The notes under the pieces were generated by a model. It saw only the letters and a program-made list of their open reading frames with translations. It searched no databases and was not told the origin of the DNA. Made by a program: the position numbers and the translations under genes. From the NCBI GenBank assembly GCA_943787375.1, contig CALSME010000008.1, forward strand, positions 1 to 58,157: 58,157 nt of DNA, given 5' to 3'. The stretch is from an uncultured Polaribacter sp. Lineage in GTDB: Bacteria > Bacteroidota > Bacteroidia > Flavobacteriales > Flavobacteriaceae. Below are positions 17,096 to 26,100 of the stretch, in pieces. Each line of letters begins with the position of its first letter. The first letter of the stretch is position 1.

Positions 17096-18072
17096 AGCTC
17101 CATATCTATAACGATCTTCCCCTTTACTTTTCTTTGCATCATGTCCTCCAAGGCCTTTGGAGCATCCTTTAAAGAATAGGTTTTATCGATATGGGGGTTT
17201 ATTTTTCCTTTTGAAAACCAAGTAAGGAGTTGCTGTATATTTGTCAAACTCTTTAGAGGTTCTTTTTGTGCAAATGCTCCCCAAAAAACACCCACAATAC
17301 TAGCTCCTTTTAGCAAAGTTAGATTCACGGGGATTTTCGGAATTTCTCCATTGGCAAAACCAACTACCAAATGCCTTCCCTTCCATGCAATTGCTCTCAA
17401 AGCAGCTTCAGAAAAAGAACCCCCTATGGGATCAAATATAACATCTACCCCCTTTTCATGGGTCAATTCCTTTATCCGATCTTTTAAATTCTCATTAGTG
17501 TAGTTTATCACTTCGTCGGCACCAAATTGCTGACACAATGCTAATTTCTCGTGGGTCGATGCAGCAGCAATCACTTTTGCACCCAATAACTTTGCCAATT
17601 CAACAGCTGTTAAGCCCACGCCACCAGCGGCTCCTAAAACTAATACAGTTTCATCTTTTAATAAATTTGCCCTGTCTTTAAGCGCATGGTAAGAAGTTCC
17701 GTACGCCAACAAAAATGCTGCAGCATTTACCATGGTCATTCCTTTTGGTTTCGGGAAACAGTCGGAGGCTTTTATGAGCGCCTGCTCGGCAAACCCACCA
17801 AATGGAACGAAACCAACAACAGCATCTCCTACTTTAAATGGAGACCCCTGCTGGCCAACTTCCAATACAATCCCTGCAACATCGCTTCCAGGTGAAAAAG
17901 GAAACGGGGGTCGAAATTGATATTTTCCTTGGATAATTAAGGTATCTGGAAAATTAACGCTGCATGCTTTTACGCTAATTAAAATTTCATCCTCTTTTGG
18001 ATTTGGTGGAGCTACTTCTTCATATTGAAGCGTATTGGGTTGCCCAAACTGATTGCAAATAATTGCTTTCAT
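17092..18072 (-). CDS. Zinc-free NAD(P)H:quinone oxidoreductase, MDR family
   Basis: 326 residues, the usual length for the QOR branch of medium-chain dehydrogenases. VLGAAGGVGLTAVELAKLLGA (split here at about residues 145-165) is the NADPH-binding Rossmann motif, and FSPGSDVAGIVLEVG is the GroES-like substrate domain signature. The Cys/His zinc ligands of alcohol dehydrogenases are absent. C-terminal SLKDAPKALEDM...GKIVIDM is typical. Predicted cytosolic reductase of quinones or enones. A single gene with its own leader. Confidence 0.9.
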   Translation of the reverse strand: MKAIICNQFGQPNTLQYEEVAPPNPKEDEILISVKACSVNFPDTLIIQGKYQFRPPFPFSPGSDVAGIVLEVGQQGSPFKVGDAVVGFVPFGGFAEQALIKASDCFPKPKGMTMVNAAAFLLAYGTSYHALKDRANLLKDETVLVLGAAGGVGLTAVELAKLLGAKVIAAASTHEKLALCQQFGADEVINYTNENLKDRIKELTHEKGVDVIFDPIGGSFSEAALRAIAWKGRHLVVGFANGEIPKIPVNLTLLKGASIVGVFWGAFAQKEPLKSLTNIQQLLTWFSKGKINPHIDKTYSLKDAPKALEDMMQRKVKGKIVIDMEL

Positions 18073-18424
18073 AAAAATTAAATTTATTTTGAAAACAAGG
18101 TATGAAATTTATGAAGATTCTTCAGCTTTCTGACGGCGTTAATTGTTTGCCTGCATGTAGAAATTCGATATGGAGTTGCCAATACAAACTCGATTGGATG
18201 CAATGTGTATTGCTACCCCTATTGGTCGTTAAAATTGGGATGCAATTATGAGAGCTTTTGTAAAAGATCTCCTGCAGTGACTTCGTTTTCGTTTCAAATC
18301 AAAATCCCCCGATTGTGCCTGTAATGAAAAACTGCAGAAGAATTCTGTAAATTTAGTAAATAAGTTGTATTTAGCAATTAATTTATGCTTTTTTTTTAAT
18401 AAAAATAGGCCTCAATTTTATTCT
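18073..18424. other. 352-base region with no convincing gene
   Basis: A plus-strand frame of 49 codons starts at 18102, but it has rare-residue composition (many Cys, Trp) and no recognisable pattern. I see no hairpin with a T-run and no repeat. It may be decayed sequence. Confidence 0.4.
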
Positions 18425-18574
18425 TTAAATTGAAAAATTAAAGAAAGACAACCAAACATAGCGATTATTGCATTGATCGCAACTATAGGCTCTTGCACCC
18501 GGAATTAGGCTAGAAAAACCTTTTCTTTTCATTCTTTTTTTTGAATTTGACTTGCACTTTGGGCATCTTTTCAT
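18425..18574 (-). CDS. Very small zinc-ribbon protein
   Basis: 49 residues, ATG at 18572-18574. MKRCPKCKSNSKKRMKRKG gives a CPKC knuckle at residues 4-7, and YSCDQCNNRY gives a second CxxC at about 33-36, the two halves of a zinc ribbon, joined by a strongly basic linker. Such a protein could bind nucleic acid; the function is unknown. The spacing and basic character argue against a chance frame. It could also be the N-terminal stub of a transposase with a zinc ribbon, since the neighbourhood is sparse. Confidence 0.6.
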   Translation of the reverse strand: MKRCPKCKSNSKKRMKRKGFSSLIPGARAYSCDQCNNRYVWLSFFNFSI

Positions 18575-18707
18575 GAATTCTCAATTTTCAAATAAAGATA
18601 ATTATTAAAAAAAAAAAAAACAGCCCAATTTTAGCCCAAATATTTACAAGCGAAAGTTTTGTTGCTTACTTTTAGTCAACATAAGGATTAAAGAAACAAA
18701 TCGAAAT

Positions 18708-19067
18708 TTATGCGTCGTTACTTTCAAGTAACATTTTATTTTCGATTCGCAACGCTCTATTCTCTTCAAGCATTAAAAGATACTTGTCTTTATAACTATT
18801 TTCGTATTCAAGAGGCGACTCCATCACGATATTCTGAATTGATGCAGTCGTTTTGTACTCTCCAGTAATTAACCAATGTAAATTTATATCAGGAAATTCA
18901 GATACAATTTTCTCTATTGATTTCGAATTTATGCCTCCTAATTTTTGTTTTCCTTTAAAATTCGCATACTTTAAATCAACTTTAGCTAAAAAAGATTCAT
19001 AGCTAAGTCCTTGATTTTTAGCAATCAATAGTATTCTTTCTTTTATTGTGGGGTATTTTTTATCCAT
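18708..19067 (-). CDS. Phage-repressor-like helix-turn-helix protein
   Basis: 119 residues. KERILLIAKNQGLSYESFLAKV is the first half of an XRE/CI-type DNA-binding domain and IEKIVSEFPDINLHWLITGE is the highly typical end of this domain in Bacteroidota phage repressor-like proteins. The C-terminal 35 residues (YKDKYLLMLEENRALRIENK) form a short coiled coil, probably for dimerisation. There is no peptidase S24 domain. A palindrome 14-29 bases before the start codon suggests autorepression. Confidence 0.82.
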   Translation of the reverse strand: MDKKYPTIKERILLIAKNQGLSYESFLAKVDLKYANFKGKQKLGGINSKSIEKIVSEFPDINLHWLITGEYKTTASIQNIVMESPLEYENSYKDKYLLMLEENRALRIENKMLLESNDA

Positions 19068-19080
19068 TAATTTACTTTAT

Positions 19081-19096
19081 AGATAAAAAAATATCT
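19081..19096 (-). promoter_or_regulatory. Operator-like palindrome upstream of the repressor-like gene
   Basis: AGATA-N6-TATCT, perfect 5-base arms with an A-rich spacer, 14 bases before the ATG of the HTH gene. It overlaps where the promoter would have to be, consistent with autoregulation. An outward TATATTTG (19096-19103) on the plus strand touches it and could be a second promoter. Confidence 0.45.
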
Positions 19097-19196
19097 ATAT
19101 TTGTTATTGGTTGTTTTACACTAAGGTAAACGTTTTTTAGAAATAAACAAACAGCACTTTTACAGGAAAACTTAGCGAAAAAACAAGCACATAAAA

Positions 19197-19300
19197 GTTC
19201 ATTACAGATCAATATTCATTCACTAGATACCGAAAAAAAAATCCGAAATCTAAAAAAACAGGTAACCTTAACATCGAATGAATATTGACTGTAGATGAAC
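19197..19300. repeat. 104-base inverted repeat with 25-base arms
   Basis: Left arm 19197-19221 (GTTCATTACAGATCAATATT..) and right arm 19276-19300 pair over 25 bases with two single-base indels; the inner CAATATTCATTC part is perfect. The 54-base centre is A-rich. No T-run follows either arm, so a plain terminator is unlikely. It may be a remnant of a small mobile element or a structured transcript. Confidence 0.65.
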
Positions 19301-19383
19301 AGCGTTTTTAGCACTCTATAAAAATTATCCTTTGTAGTGTTGTTCGAATTCTCATTAATGAAAAAAAATAACTCATTTACGCT

Positions 19384-19575
19384 ATGAATGAAGCACAAAT
19401 AAAACGACTCATTGCCAGTCACACTAAAATACTCAACATCTTAATTTCATACTACAAACCAGCATTGATTGATTTGGAGTCTATGCCTGCGGTACAATTA
19501 TTGTTCGAAAAAGCAATTCGAGAGGGTGTAAAAGTAGAGACCCTCATAAAAGGATATGGTACATCCAAAGAATGA
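19384..19575 (+). CDS. Small hypothetical protein
   Basis: 63 residues (MNEAQIKRLIASHTKILNI...), all-helical by composition with alternating charged and hydrophobic residues and a Pro-containing middle. I do not recognise it. Ordinary amino-acid usage and an ATG after a 90-base gap from the inverted repeat make it plausible. An opposite-strand frame over the same DNA (19216-19422) looks worse. It could be a helical partner of the nearby repressor-like protein, but nothing shows this. Confidence 0.45.
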   Translation: MNEAQIKRLIASHTKILNILISYYKPALIDLESMPAVQLLFEKAIREGVKVETLIKGYGTSKE

Positions 19576-19599
19576 TTCATCAGGGATTCCTGAAGCTAC

Positions 19600-20628
19600 T
19601 TATCGCTTCACCACTATTTTTGTTGCAGCAATTTTCATTTGACTGAATTTAAAGAGATAGATTCCTGAAATTAATTTTGACGTATCAATTTCATGATGTC
19701 CAGCCTCTAAATGCTGGCGTATCAGAATCCGTCCAGTAATGTCATAGATTTCAAATTTTAAGGGAGAAAAATTATCTATGTTATAACTGTGATCAAAAGG
19801 ATTTGGGTACGATTTTAAATTTTGAAGATGAAAAACTGCAACATTTAATGTAACTGAAATTGCAATCGTAGCAACCGCACTCGTATGCGTTCCGTCAGAA
19901 GCAGTAAAAGTAAAACTATCGGATCCTGTATAGCTGTCATTTGCAATATAAGTGGCCTCGTTGCCCTCTAAAGTTACCGTTCCATAACTGGGAAGGTCTA
20001 CAATGGTGTAGGTTAAAACGTCCTCATTTGCATCTGAAGCAGACAAAATAATCACAGTAGTTTCCCCTGGTCCTAAGCTAAGTGTATCATCAACAGCTAC
20101 GGGAGCAGAATTCCCTTCAACTTGAACAATCCCAACAGTTAAGGGAGTTGTTGCAGTATCTTGATTGGCCGCATCTGACAAGACAATGTTAGAAAGCGCA
20201 AAAGTATAGGCTCCTAAAGGAATTGTATTGCTTACAAAAATTGGTACCTCCAAGAGTCCATTGGCATCAATTGGAAGAATCTGATTGCTTATTGTGTAAA
20301 TCAAAAATCGATAGTTTCCATTTCCTGAATCGGAACTTGATACTGAAAAATCATCCAAAATACTCAAGGGTGTGAAATTCTCAAAATCAAAAACAAAACC
20401 CTCAGGCACATGAATATCAAACTGAACAGCTCGAATTTCCTCTGTATTTGAGAGCCCAATGCGAAGCAAATGGTTTTCATTTCTAATCACCGTAATTTCT
20501 TCCACATACACATAATTTGAAGTGGTTTCCAATGGGGGTATTATCGCACCAGTAAACGTATTTGCTGCAACTGAAACAACAAAAAAAAGTGTCATCAAAA
20601 AAGCGTTCAATGTCCGTTTTAAATTCAT
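19600..20628 (-). CDS. T9SS-exported protein with cohesin-like and cadherin-like domains
   Basis: 342 residues. Signal peptide (about 1-22); residues about 35-175 form a cohesin-like jelly roll (YVEEITVIRNENHLLRIGLS, then IRAVQFDIHVPEGFVF); 175-260 is a cadherin-like/VCBS module (APVAVDDTLSLGPGE, YTGSDSFTFTASDG); the end (YPNPFDHSYNI to KIVVKR) is a type A T9SS sorting domain. The cohesin-like part closely resembles the third such domain of the 1584-residue protein encoded upstream. Last gene of the surface-protein operon, 70 bases after the 61-residue peptide gene. Confidence 0.85.
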   Translation of the reverse strand: MNLKRTLNAFLMTLFFVVSVAANTFTGAIIPPLETTSNYVYVEEITVIRNENHLLRIGLSNTEEIRAVQFDIHVPEGFVFDFENFTPLSILDDFSVSSSDSGNGNYRFLIYTISNQILPIDANGLLEVPIFVSNTIPLGAYTFALSNIVLSDAANQDTATTPLTVGIVQVEGNSAPVAVDDTLSLGPGETTVIILSASDANEDVLTYTIVDLPSYGTVTLEGNEATYIANDSYTGSDSFTFTASDGTHTSAVATIAISVTLNVAVFHLQNLKSYPNPFDHSYNIDNFSPLKFEIYDITGRILIRQHLEAGHHEIDTSKLISGIYLFKFSQMKIAATKIVVKR

Positions 20629-20698
20629 TTTTTTAATGGGTATTGAAAATTAAGTCTTCGCACTTCTTTTATTAAAAAAGTATTGGCTTTTACATGCT

Positions 20699-20884
20699 CT
20701 AAAAATCACCACTCCCTGGAGGTTCTGGGCTCGATGCTTGTGCTTTTTGAGGACTTAGTAAGGTGTAAGTTCCAATCGCAGTAAGGGCTGCAAATTTCCC
20801 AAAGGAACTCATCTTTTTTAGGGCCTCTTTTCGTGAAATATTTTCTGGACTATTTTTAGGGGTATTTTTAGGGGTATTTTTCAT
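20699..20884 (-). CDS. 61-residue exported peptide
   Basis: Low-complexity basic start (MKNTPKNTPKNSPEN, from a short DNA direct repeat), then SRKEALKKMSSFGKFAALTAIGTYTLL, which resembles a Tat-type signal with RK in place of RR, ending at AQA, then a tiny mature part SSPEPPGSGDF. I know no function. The first seven codons match the start of the next gene upstream (MKN-PK), suggesting the segment was copied along with the 1.42-kb repeat. It is placed between two T9SS genes with 18 bases before and 70 after, so it is in the operon. Confidence 0.65.
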   Translation of the reverse strand: MKNTPKNTPKNSPENISRKEALKKMSSFGKFAALTAIGTYTLLSPQKAQASSPEPPGSGDF

Positions 20885-20902
20885 GATCTTCTGGAGCTTT
20901 AA

Positions 20903-23182
20903 TTATTCGATAATTACTTTTTTATGTAGTATTCCTGCTGCGGTTTCTAATTGAATTAGATACACGCCTTTCGCTACTTTTGATAACAAGATTTCATTCA
21001 TTCCATTTCCTTGAAAAGAGGTTACCTGCACTTGTTTTCCTAGCATGCTATATACTTTTATTTGTGCTACTTCACTTTGTACACCATCAACTCTTAGCGT
21101 ATGATTATTGGTCATATAAAGACTTATGTTTGCAGCCATCAAATCATCAGTGCTTAAAACTTGAGCACTTGTATGCAAATAATAACGCCCAATTCCGTTA
21201 AGTGCTTCTGAAAGTGTGGTGGTATAATTTGCAGCACTTTCTAATAATGTAAAAGAACCGTCTTCTTTGTCTTCCAAATAAACGTCAATGCCGTCTGGCA
21301 GGTTCTGGGTTGCTACAGAAATTGTGATTTCAGTTCCTGAAACTGCATTGATTCCTACGGGAACAATCATACTTTCTAAATCGGTATCTGGCAATGATTG
21401 AATGCCTAAATTTTGTCCTTCACTATCACTTACCAAATGGGTGTAGATGGCAAAACTATTGGTAGTTCCTCCAAACATACTACTGTCATAGCCATTGTCC
21501 CATCCTGTAGTGGTGCCTTCGATATAGAAAATTTCTGTATCGGTGGTGTTAGCACCATTGGAAAGCATTAAATTGATTTCGGGCCTATTATTAGTCGTTC
21601 TTTGAAAACTATCGGATTGATGCGATTGCATGGCTTCGGTAAAACTAAAAGTATTGGATCCGTTGGAGCTTACAAAAAACCCTTGTGCTGGTGAAATAAA
21701 CAAGGAAGATGATGCAAGGTTAAAAGTGTCATAAGAACTTGTTGCTTGGTTCCAAAGCCAAATGGTTGCCTCAGTTAAACTCGCAGTATTCACCGAAATT
21801 AAATTATGCGTTCCATCGGCACTGGTATTTCCTGCAATGTAAGAGGGATATGGATTTCCTATTAAGTTAAAACCATTCGTATTTGATGATATAGCGATGT
21901 CTACATCGGTATCAGGGAGTGTTCCTGTAAAGGTTAGATTTCCTGCGGAAGCTAGTTTTACGGAATATCCAGCTCCGGATGCAATGCTTCCTGTGGTGGC
22001 TGCGGTTTGATACTCCCAAGCGGTTCCGTCATTTACATAGGGTGCCAATCCAATATTGGGTGGTGTCCCATTTACGAAGTTGTTATTTGCAATGAAATCT
22101 TCGAGGGTTTCACCTGCTACTGGGCTTGCTACGAGGTACCAATTATCGGTGGCTAAATTTCGAGTGTAGGTAATGTTTCCTGCAAAAGTATTTTGTGCGA
22201 TTAAGGAGGTTCCTGAGGCTAGATTTACCGATTTCACTGCAACTGCTGTGGTTACTGTTGGGTAGTTGGTTAATCCGGCAGGAATGCTAATATCTGTATT
22301 GGGCGTTGGAATTCCATTGGACCAATTACTCGCAGTAGACCAATCTGAATTGGTACTTCCTGACCATGCTGAATTTGAGTTCGAAGATTTGAAAGCATGA
22401 ATTTCATCGATACCAAGACTTCCACTATTTCTAAAATATAATTCAATTTTATTAATTTGTGCTAATGAAGCGTTTAAAATTTCTGTAGAAGGTGTTGAAG
22501 GATTTGCATAATCAAAAGTAGATAGATTCGGGTCCACCCATAATTTCATCGTATCGTTATCATAATCAAAGCGAACAATTAAATATCTAAGCGTAGACAA
22601 AGAAAATCCTGTTATTGCTGTACCTGCTGTAGCAGCATTATACAATCCCCATTTACTTCCTTGTCCAATACCTCCTATGATTGCAACTAAACCAGCATCA
22701 CCAGAAACTCTAAAACCAGGGGTTCCACCTCCATCTTGCGAGCCAAAATTTGCTAAAAACTGCATATAAACAACTCCTTCTGTTTGTGATGGAATTGTTC
22801 TCCCAGAAGAAGAGATATCATTACAACCACCTCCATAACAAGTACTTCCATAACCTGCCCTTTGCCCTATTGTTGTCAAGTTTGGATATGTCCATCCGCT
22901 ACTACTTTTAACGGCTAAATACCTTGTTTGATAGAAACCGGCCCAATTTGCGGTAAATCCTGTTCCACCATTTTGATTCTGTAATGTTTCACCAGTATTA
23001 TAATCAAAACCTTCATAAAAAATAGTTTCAAACCCTGAAGGAGTGGTTTGAGCAACATTATTTTGTAAAAAAAGGATGCAACATAAAAAAGTAAAAACGC
23101 CCTTTTTTATAAAACATGTGTTTTTTTTGATTGATTTTTTACAAGAAACTTCGAGTTCTTTCTTTTTAGGGATATTTTTCAT
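20903..23182 (-). CDS. T9SS-exported LamG-like surface protein
   Basis: 759 residues. Residues 1-45 hold a Lys/Cys-rich start and a signal peptide ending near NVAQ. Residues about 50-275 form a concanavalin/LamG-like domain (FYEGFDYNTGETLQ, NGGTGFTANW). Residues 286-759 are almost identical to the C-terminal 475 residues of the next protein upstream: a WSNGIPTPNTDISIPAG linker, a T9SS-associated region and a type A sorting domain (QIKVYSMLGKQV to HKKVIIE). Probable cell-surface binding protein. The unusually long N-terminus before the signal (MKNIPKKKELEV...) may mean the real start is an internal codon, but no better ATG is visible. Confidence 0.85.
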   Translation of the reverse strand: MKNIPKKKELEVSCKKSIKKNTCFIKKGVFTFLCCILFLQNNVAQTTPSGFETIFYEGFDYNTGETLQNQNGGTGFTANWAGFYQTRYLAVKSSSGWTYPNLTTIGQRAGYGSTCYGGGCNDISSSGRTIPSQTEGVVYMQFLANFGSQDGGGTPGFRVSGDAGLVAIIGGIGQGSKWGLYNAATAGTAITGFSLSTLRYLIVRFDYDNDTMKLWVDPNLSTFDYANPSTPSTEILNASLAQINKIELYFRNSGSLGIDEIHAFKSSNSNSAWSGSTNSDWSTASNWSNGIPTPNTDISIPAGLTNYPTVTTAVAVKSVNLASGTSLIAQNTFAGNITYTRNLATDNWYLVASPVAGETLEDFIANNNFVNGTPPNIGLAPYVNDGTAWEYQTAATTGSIASGAGYSVKLASAGNLTFTGTLPDTDVDIAISSNTNGFNLIGNPYPSYIAGNTSADGTHNLISVNTASLTEATIWLWNQATSSYDTFNLASSSLFISPAQGFFVSSNGSNTFSFTEAMQSHQSDSFQRTTNNRPEINLMLSNGANTTDTEIFYIEGTTTGWDNGYDSSMFGGTTNSFAIYTHLVSDSEGQNLGIQSLPDTDLESMIVPVGINAVSGTEITISVATQNLPDGIDVYLEDKEDGSFTLLESAANYTTTLSEALNGIGRYYLHTSAQVLSTDDLMAANISLYMTNNHTLRVDGVQSEVAQIKVYSMLGKQVQVTSFQGNGMNEILLSKVAKGVYLIQLETAAGILHKKVIIE
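20909..22328 (-). repeat. 1.42-kb direct repeat, copy A
   Basis: Matches 23208-24627 in the same orientation at an offset of 2299 bases, with no indel. I found five substitutions, all within about the first 350 bases (the sequence coding the extreme C-terminus); the remaining roughly 1,080 bases looked identical on reading. Confidence 0.9.
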
Positions 23183-23198
23183 AATCTGTGTTTACTCT

Positions 23199-26100
23199 CT
23201 AGTGTTGGATAATTACTTTTTTATGTAGCATTCCTGCTGCGGTTTCTATTTGAATTAGATACACGCCTTTCGCTACTTTTGATAACAAGATTTCATTCAT
23301 TCCATTTCCTTGAAAAGAGGTTACCTGTACTTGTTTTCCTAGCATGCTATATACTTTTATTTGTGCTACTTCACTTTGTACACCATCAACTCTTAGTGTA
23401 TGATTATTGGTCATATAAAGACTTATGTTTGCAGCCATCAAATCATCAGTGCTTAAAACTTGAGCACTTGTATGCAAATAATAACGCCCAATTCCGTTAA
23501 GTGCTTCTGAAAGTGTGGTGGTATAATTTGCAGCACTTTCTAATAATGCAAAAGAACCGTCTTCTTTGTCTTCCAAATAAACGTCAATGCCGTCTGGCAG
23601 GTTCTGGGTTGCTACAGAAATTGTGATTTCAGTTCCTGAAACTGCATTGATTCCTACGGGAACAATCATACTTTCTAAATCGGTATCTGGCAATGATTGA
23701 ATGCCTAAATTTTGTCCTTCACTATCACTTACCAAATGGGTGTAGATGGCAAAACTATTGGTAGTTCCTCCAAACATACTACTGTCATAGCCATTGTCCC
23801 ATCCTGTAGTGGTGCCTTCGATATAGAAAATTTCTGTATCGGTGGTGTTAGCACCATTGGAAAGCATTAAATTGATTTCGGGCCTATTATTAGTCGTTCT
23901 TTGAAAACTATCGGATTGATGCGATTGCATGGCTTCGGTAAAACTAAAAGTATTGGATCCGTTGGAGCTTACAAAAAACCCTTGTGCTGGTGAAATAAAC
24001 AAGGAAGATGATGCAAGGTTAAAAGTGTCATAAGAACTTGTTGCTTGGTTCCAAAGCCAAATGGTTGCCTCAGTTAAACTCGCAGTATTCACCGAAATTA
24101 AATTATGCGTTCCATCGGCACTGGTATTTCCTGCAATGTAAGAGGGATATGGATTTCCTATTAAGTTAAAACCATTCGTATTTGATGATATAGCGATGTC
24201 TACATCGGTATCAGGGAGTGTTCCTGTAAAGGTTAGATTTCCTGCGGAAGCTAGTTTTACGGAATATCCAGCTCCGGATGCAATGCTTCCTGTGGTGGCT
24301 GCGGTTTGATACTCCCAAGCGGTTCCGTCATTTACATAGGGTGCCAATCCAATATTGGGTGGTGTCCCATTTACGAAGTTGTTATTTGCAATGAAATCTT
24401 CGAGGGTTTCACCTGCTACTGGGCTTGCTACGAGGTACCAATTATCGGTGGCTAAATTTCGAGTGTAGGTAATGTTTCCTGCAAAAGTATTTTGTGCGAT
24501 TAAGGAGGTTCCTGAGGCTAGATTTACCGATTTCACTGCAACTGCTGTGGTTACTGTTGGGTAGTTGGTTAATCCGGCAGGAATGCTAATATCTGTATTG
24601 GGCGTTGGAATTCCATTGGACCAATTAGCTACGGTGGCCCAAGCATTGCTTGCACTTCCATCCCAAGTGGTTACAGAACTGTTCTTAAACCAAGTAACGG
24701 AATCATCATTGATTCCTGTTGAGACGATATCCATATCACCATCCTTATCTAAATCGGCAGCAAAAACAAAATTTGCACCATCGATATTGGTTACAATATC
24801 TGCAGCTGTCCAAGATGGATTTGCTGCGCCATCATTTTCATACCAAGCAATCGTATCATCGTCCTGAGAGGCAGAAAGAATGTCCATGTCGCCATCATTG
24901 TCCATATCTGCTACATAAACAGCGCGTGCATTTGCTGCACTCGTGGCAATGTCTGCGGCCGTCCAAGAAGGATTTACTGCACCATCATTTTCATACCAAG
25001 CAATGGTGTTGTCGTTTTTAGAGGCGGAAACAATGTCTAGATCGCCATCATTGTCCAGATCGCTTGCAAAAATATGGATGGGTATATCAGCACTTGTAGC
25101 AATCACAGATGCTGTCCAAGTTGGATTTACGCCTCCATCATTCTCATACCAAGCAATGGTATTGTCATTTGCAGAGGAAGCAAGAATATCTACATCGCCA
25201 TCACTGTCTAAATCGGCAGCAAAAACACTGGTTGCTCCAGAAGCCGTTGTACCTATGTTTACTGCAGACCATGTTGGGTTTGCAGCACCATCGTTTTCAT
25301 ACCATGCAATGCTATTGTCGTTGTAAGAAGCAGATACAATGTCCATGTCTCCATCATTGTCTAAATCTGCAATATAAACTGATCTTGCACCAATAGCATT
25401 GGTATCGATATCTGCAGCTACCCAAGAAGGGTTTGCGGCACCATCGTTTTCATACCATGCAATGGTATCATCTGTTTTGGAAGCAGAAACAAGATCCATG
25501 TCTCCATCATTGTCCATATCGGCAGCAGAAACAGACCAGGCACCCATTGCATTGGTTGCAATCGTACTTCGTGTAAATATTGGAGTTTCGGCTCCGTTAT
25601 TCTCGTACCAAGCAATCGTATTGTCATCTTGAGATGCAGAGACAAGGTCCATATCGCCATCATTGTCTAAATCGGCAGCAAAAACACTGATTGCTCCATT
25701 GGCAGTTGCAGTAATTTCTGTGGCTGTAAATGTTGGTGAAAAATAAGGCAAACTACTCGTGGTCGTAAAACGAAAACTTTGCGGATTTCTTAAATCGGTA
25801 TTTGAGGCATTGTGTTGCAGTCCTGAAGTTAATGTAACGGTAATTTCTTCACCATGTTTAAAATCGTTGGTTGGCGTAAATACAACTGTTGCCGTACCGC
25901 CACCTGAAAATGTTCCAGCAATAATTCCGGTGTTTTTTCCGCTAATGCGAATGTTGTTTGCGCTAACGCTAGCGCTGCTTGCAGCCACGTTAAAATTTAG
26001 CGTAATACCAGCATCTAAGGCAACACTATTTGCAACTGCTGCAGGTATACTACTATCCAGAACAAGACCTTCCACAACGTGAATATCTCCTTCTGTTAAA

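Noticed and set aside
18102..18251. 49-codon plus-strand frame
   Set aside because: Cys- and Trp-heavy with no family features; likely chance or decayed.
24690..25745. 153-base periodicity as a mobile repeat
   Set aside because: Explained by seven FG-GAP protein repeats with drifted codons.
24565..26082. Several plus-strand frames opposite the propeller region
   Set aside because: Shadows of a repetitive coding sequence; no family features and the minus strand is clearly coding.
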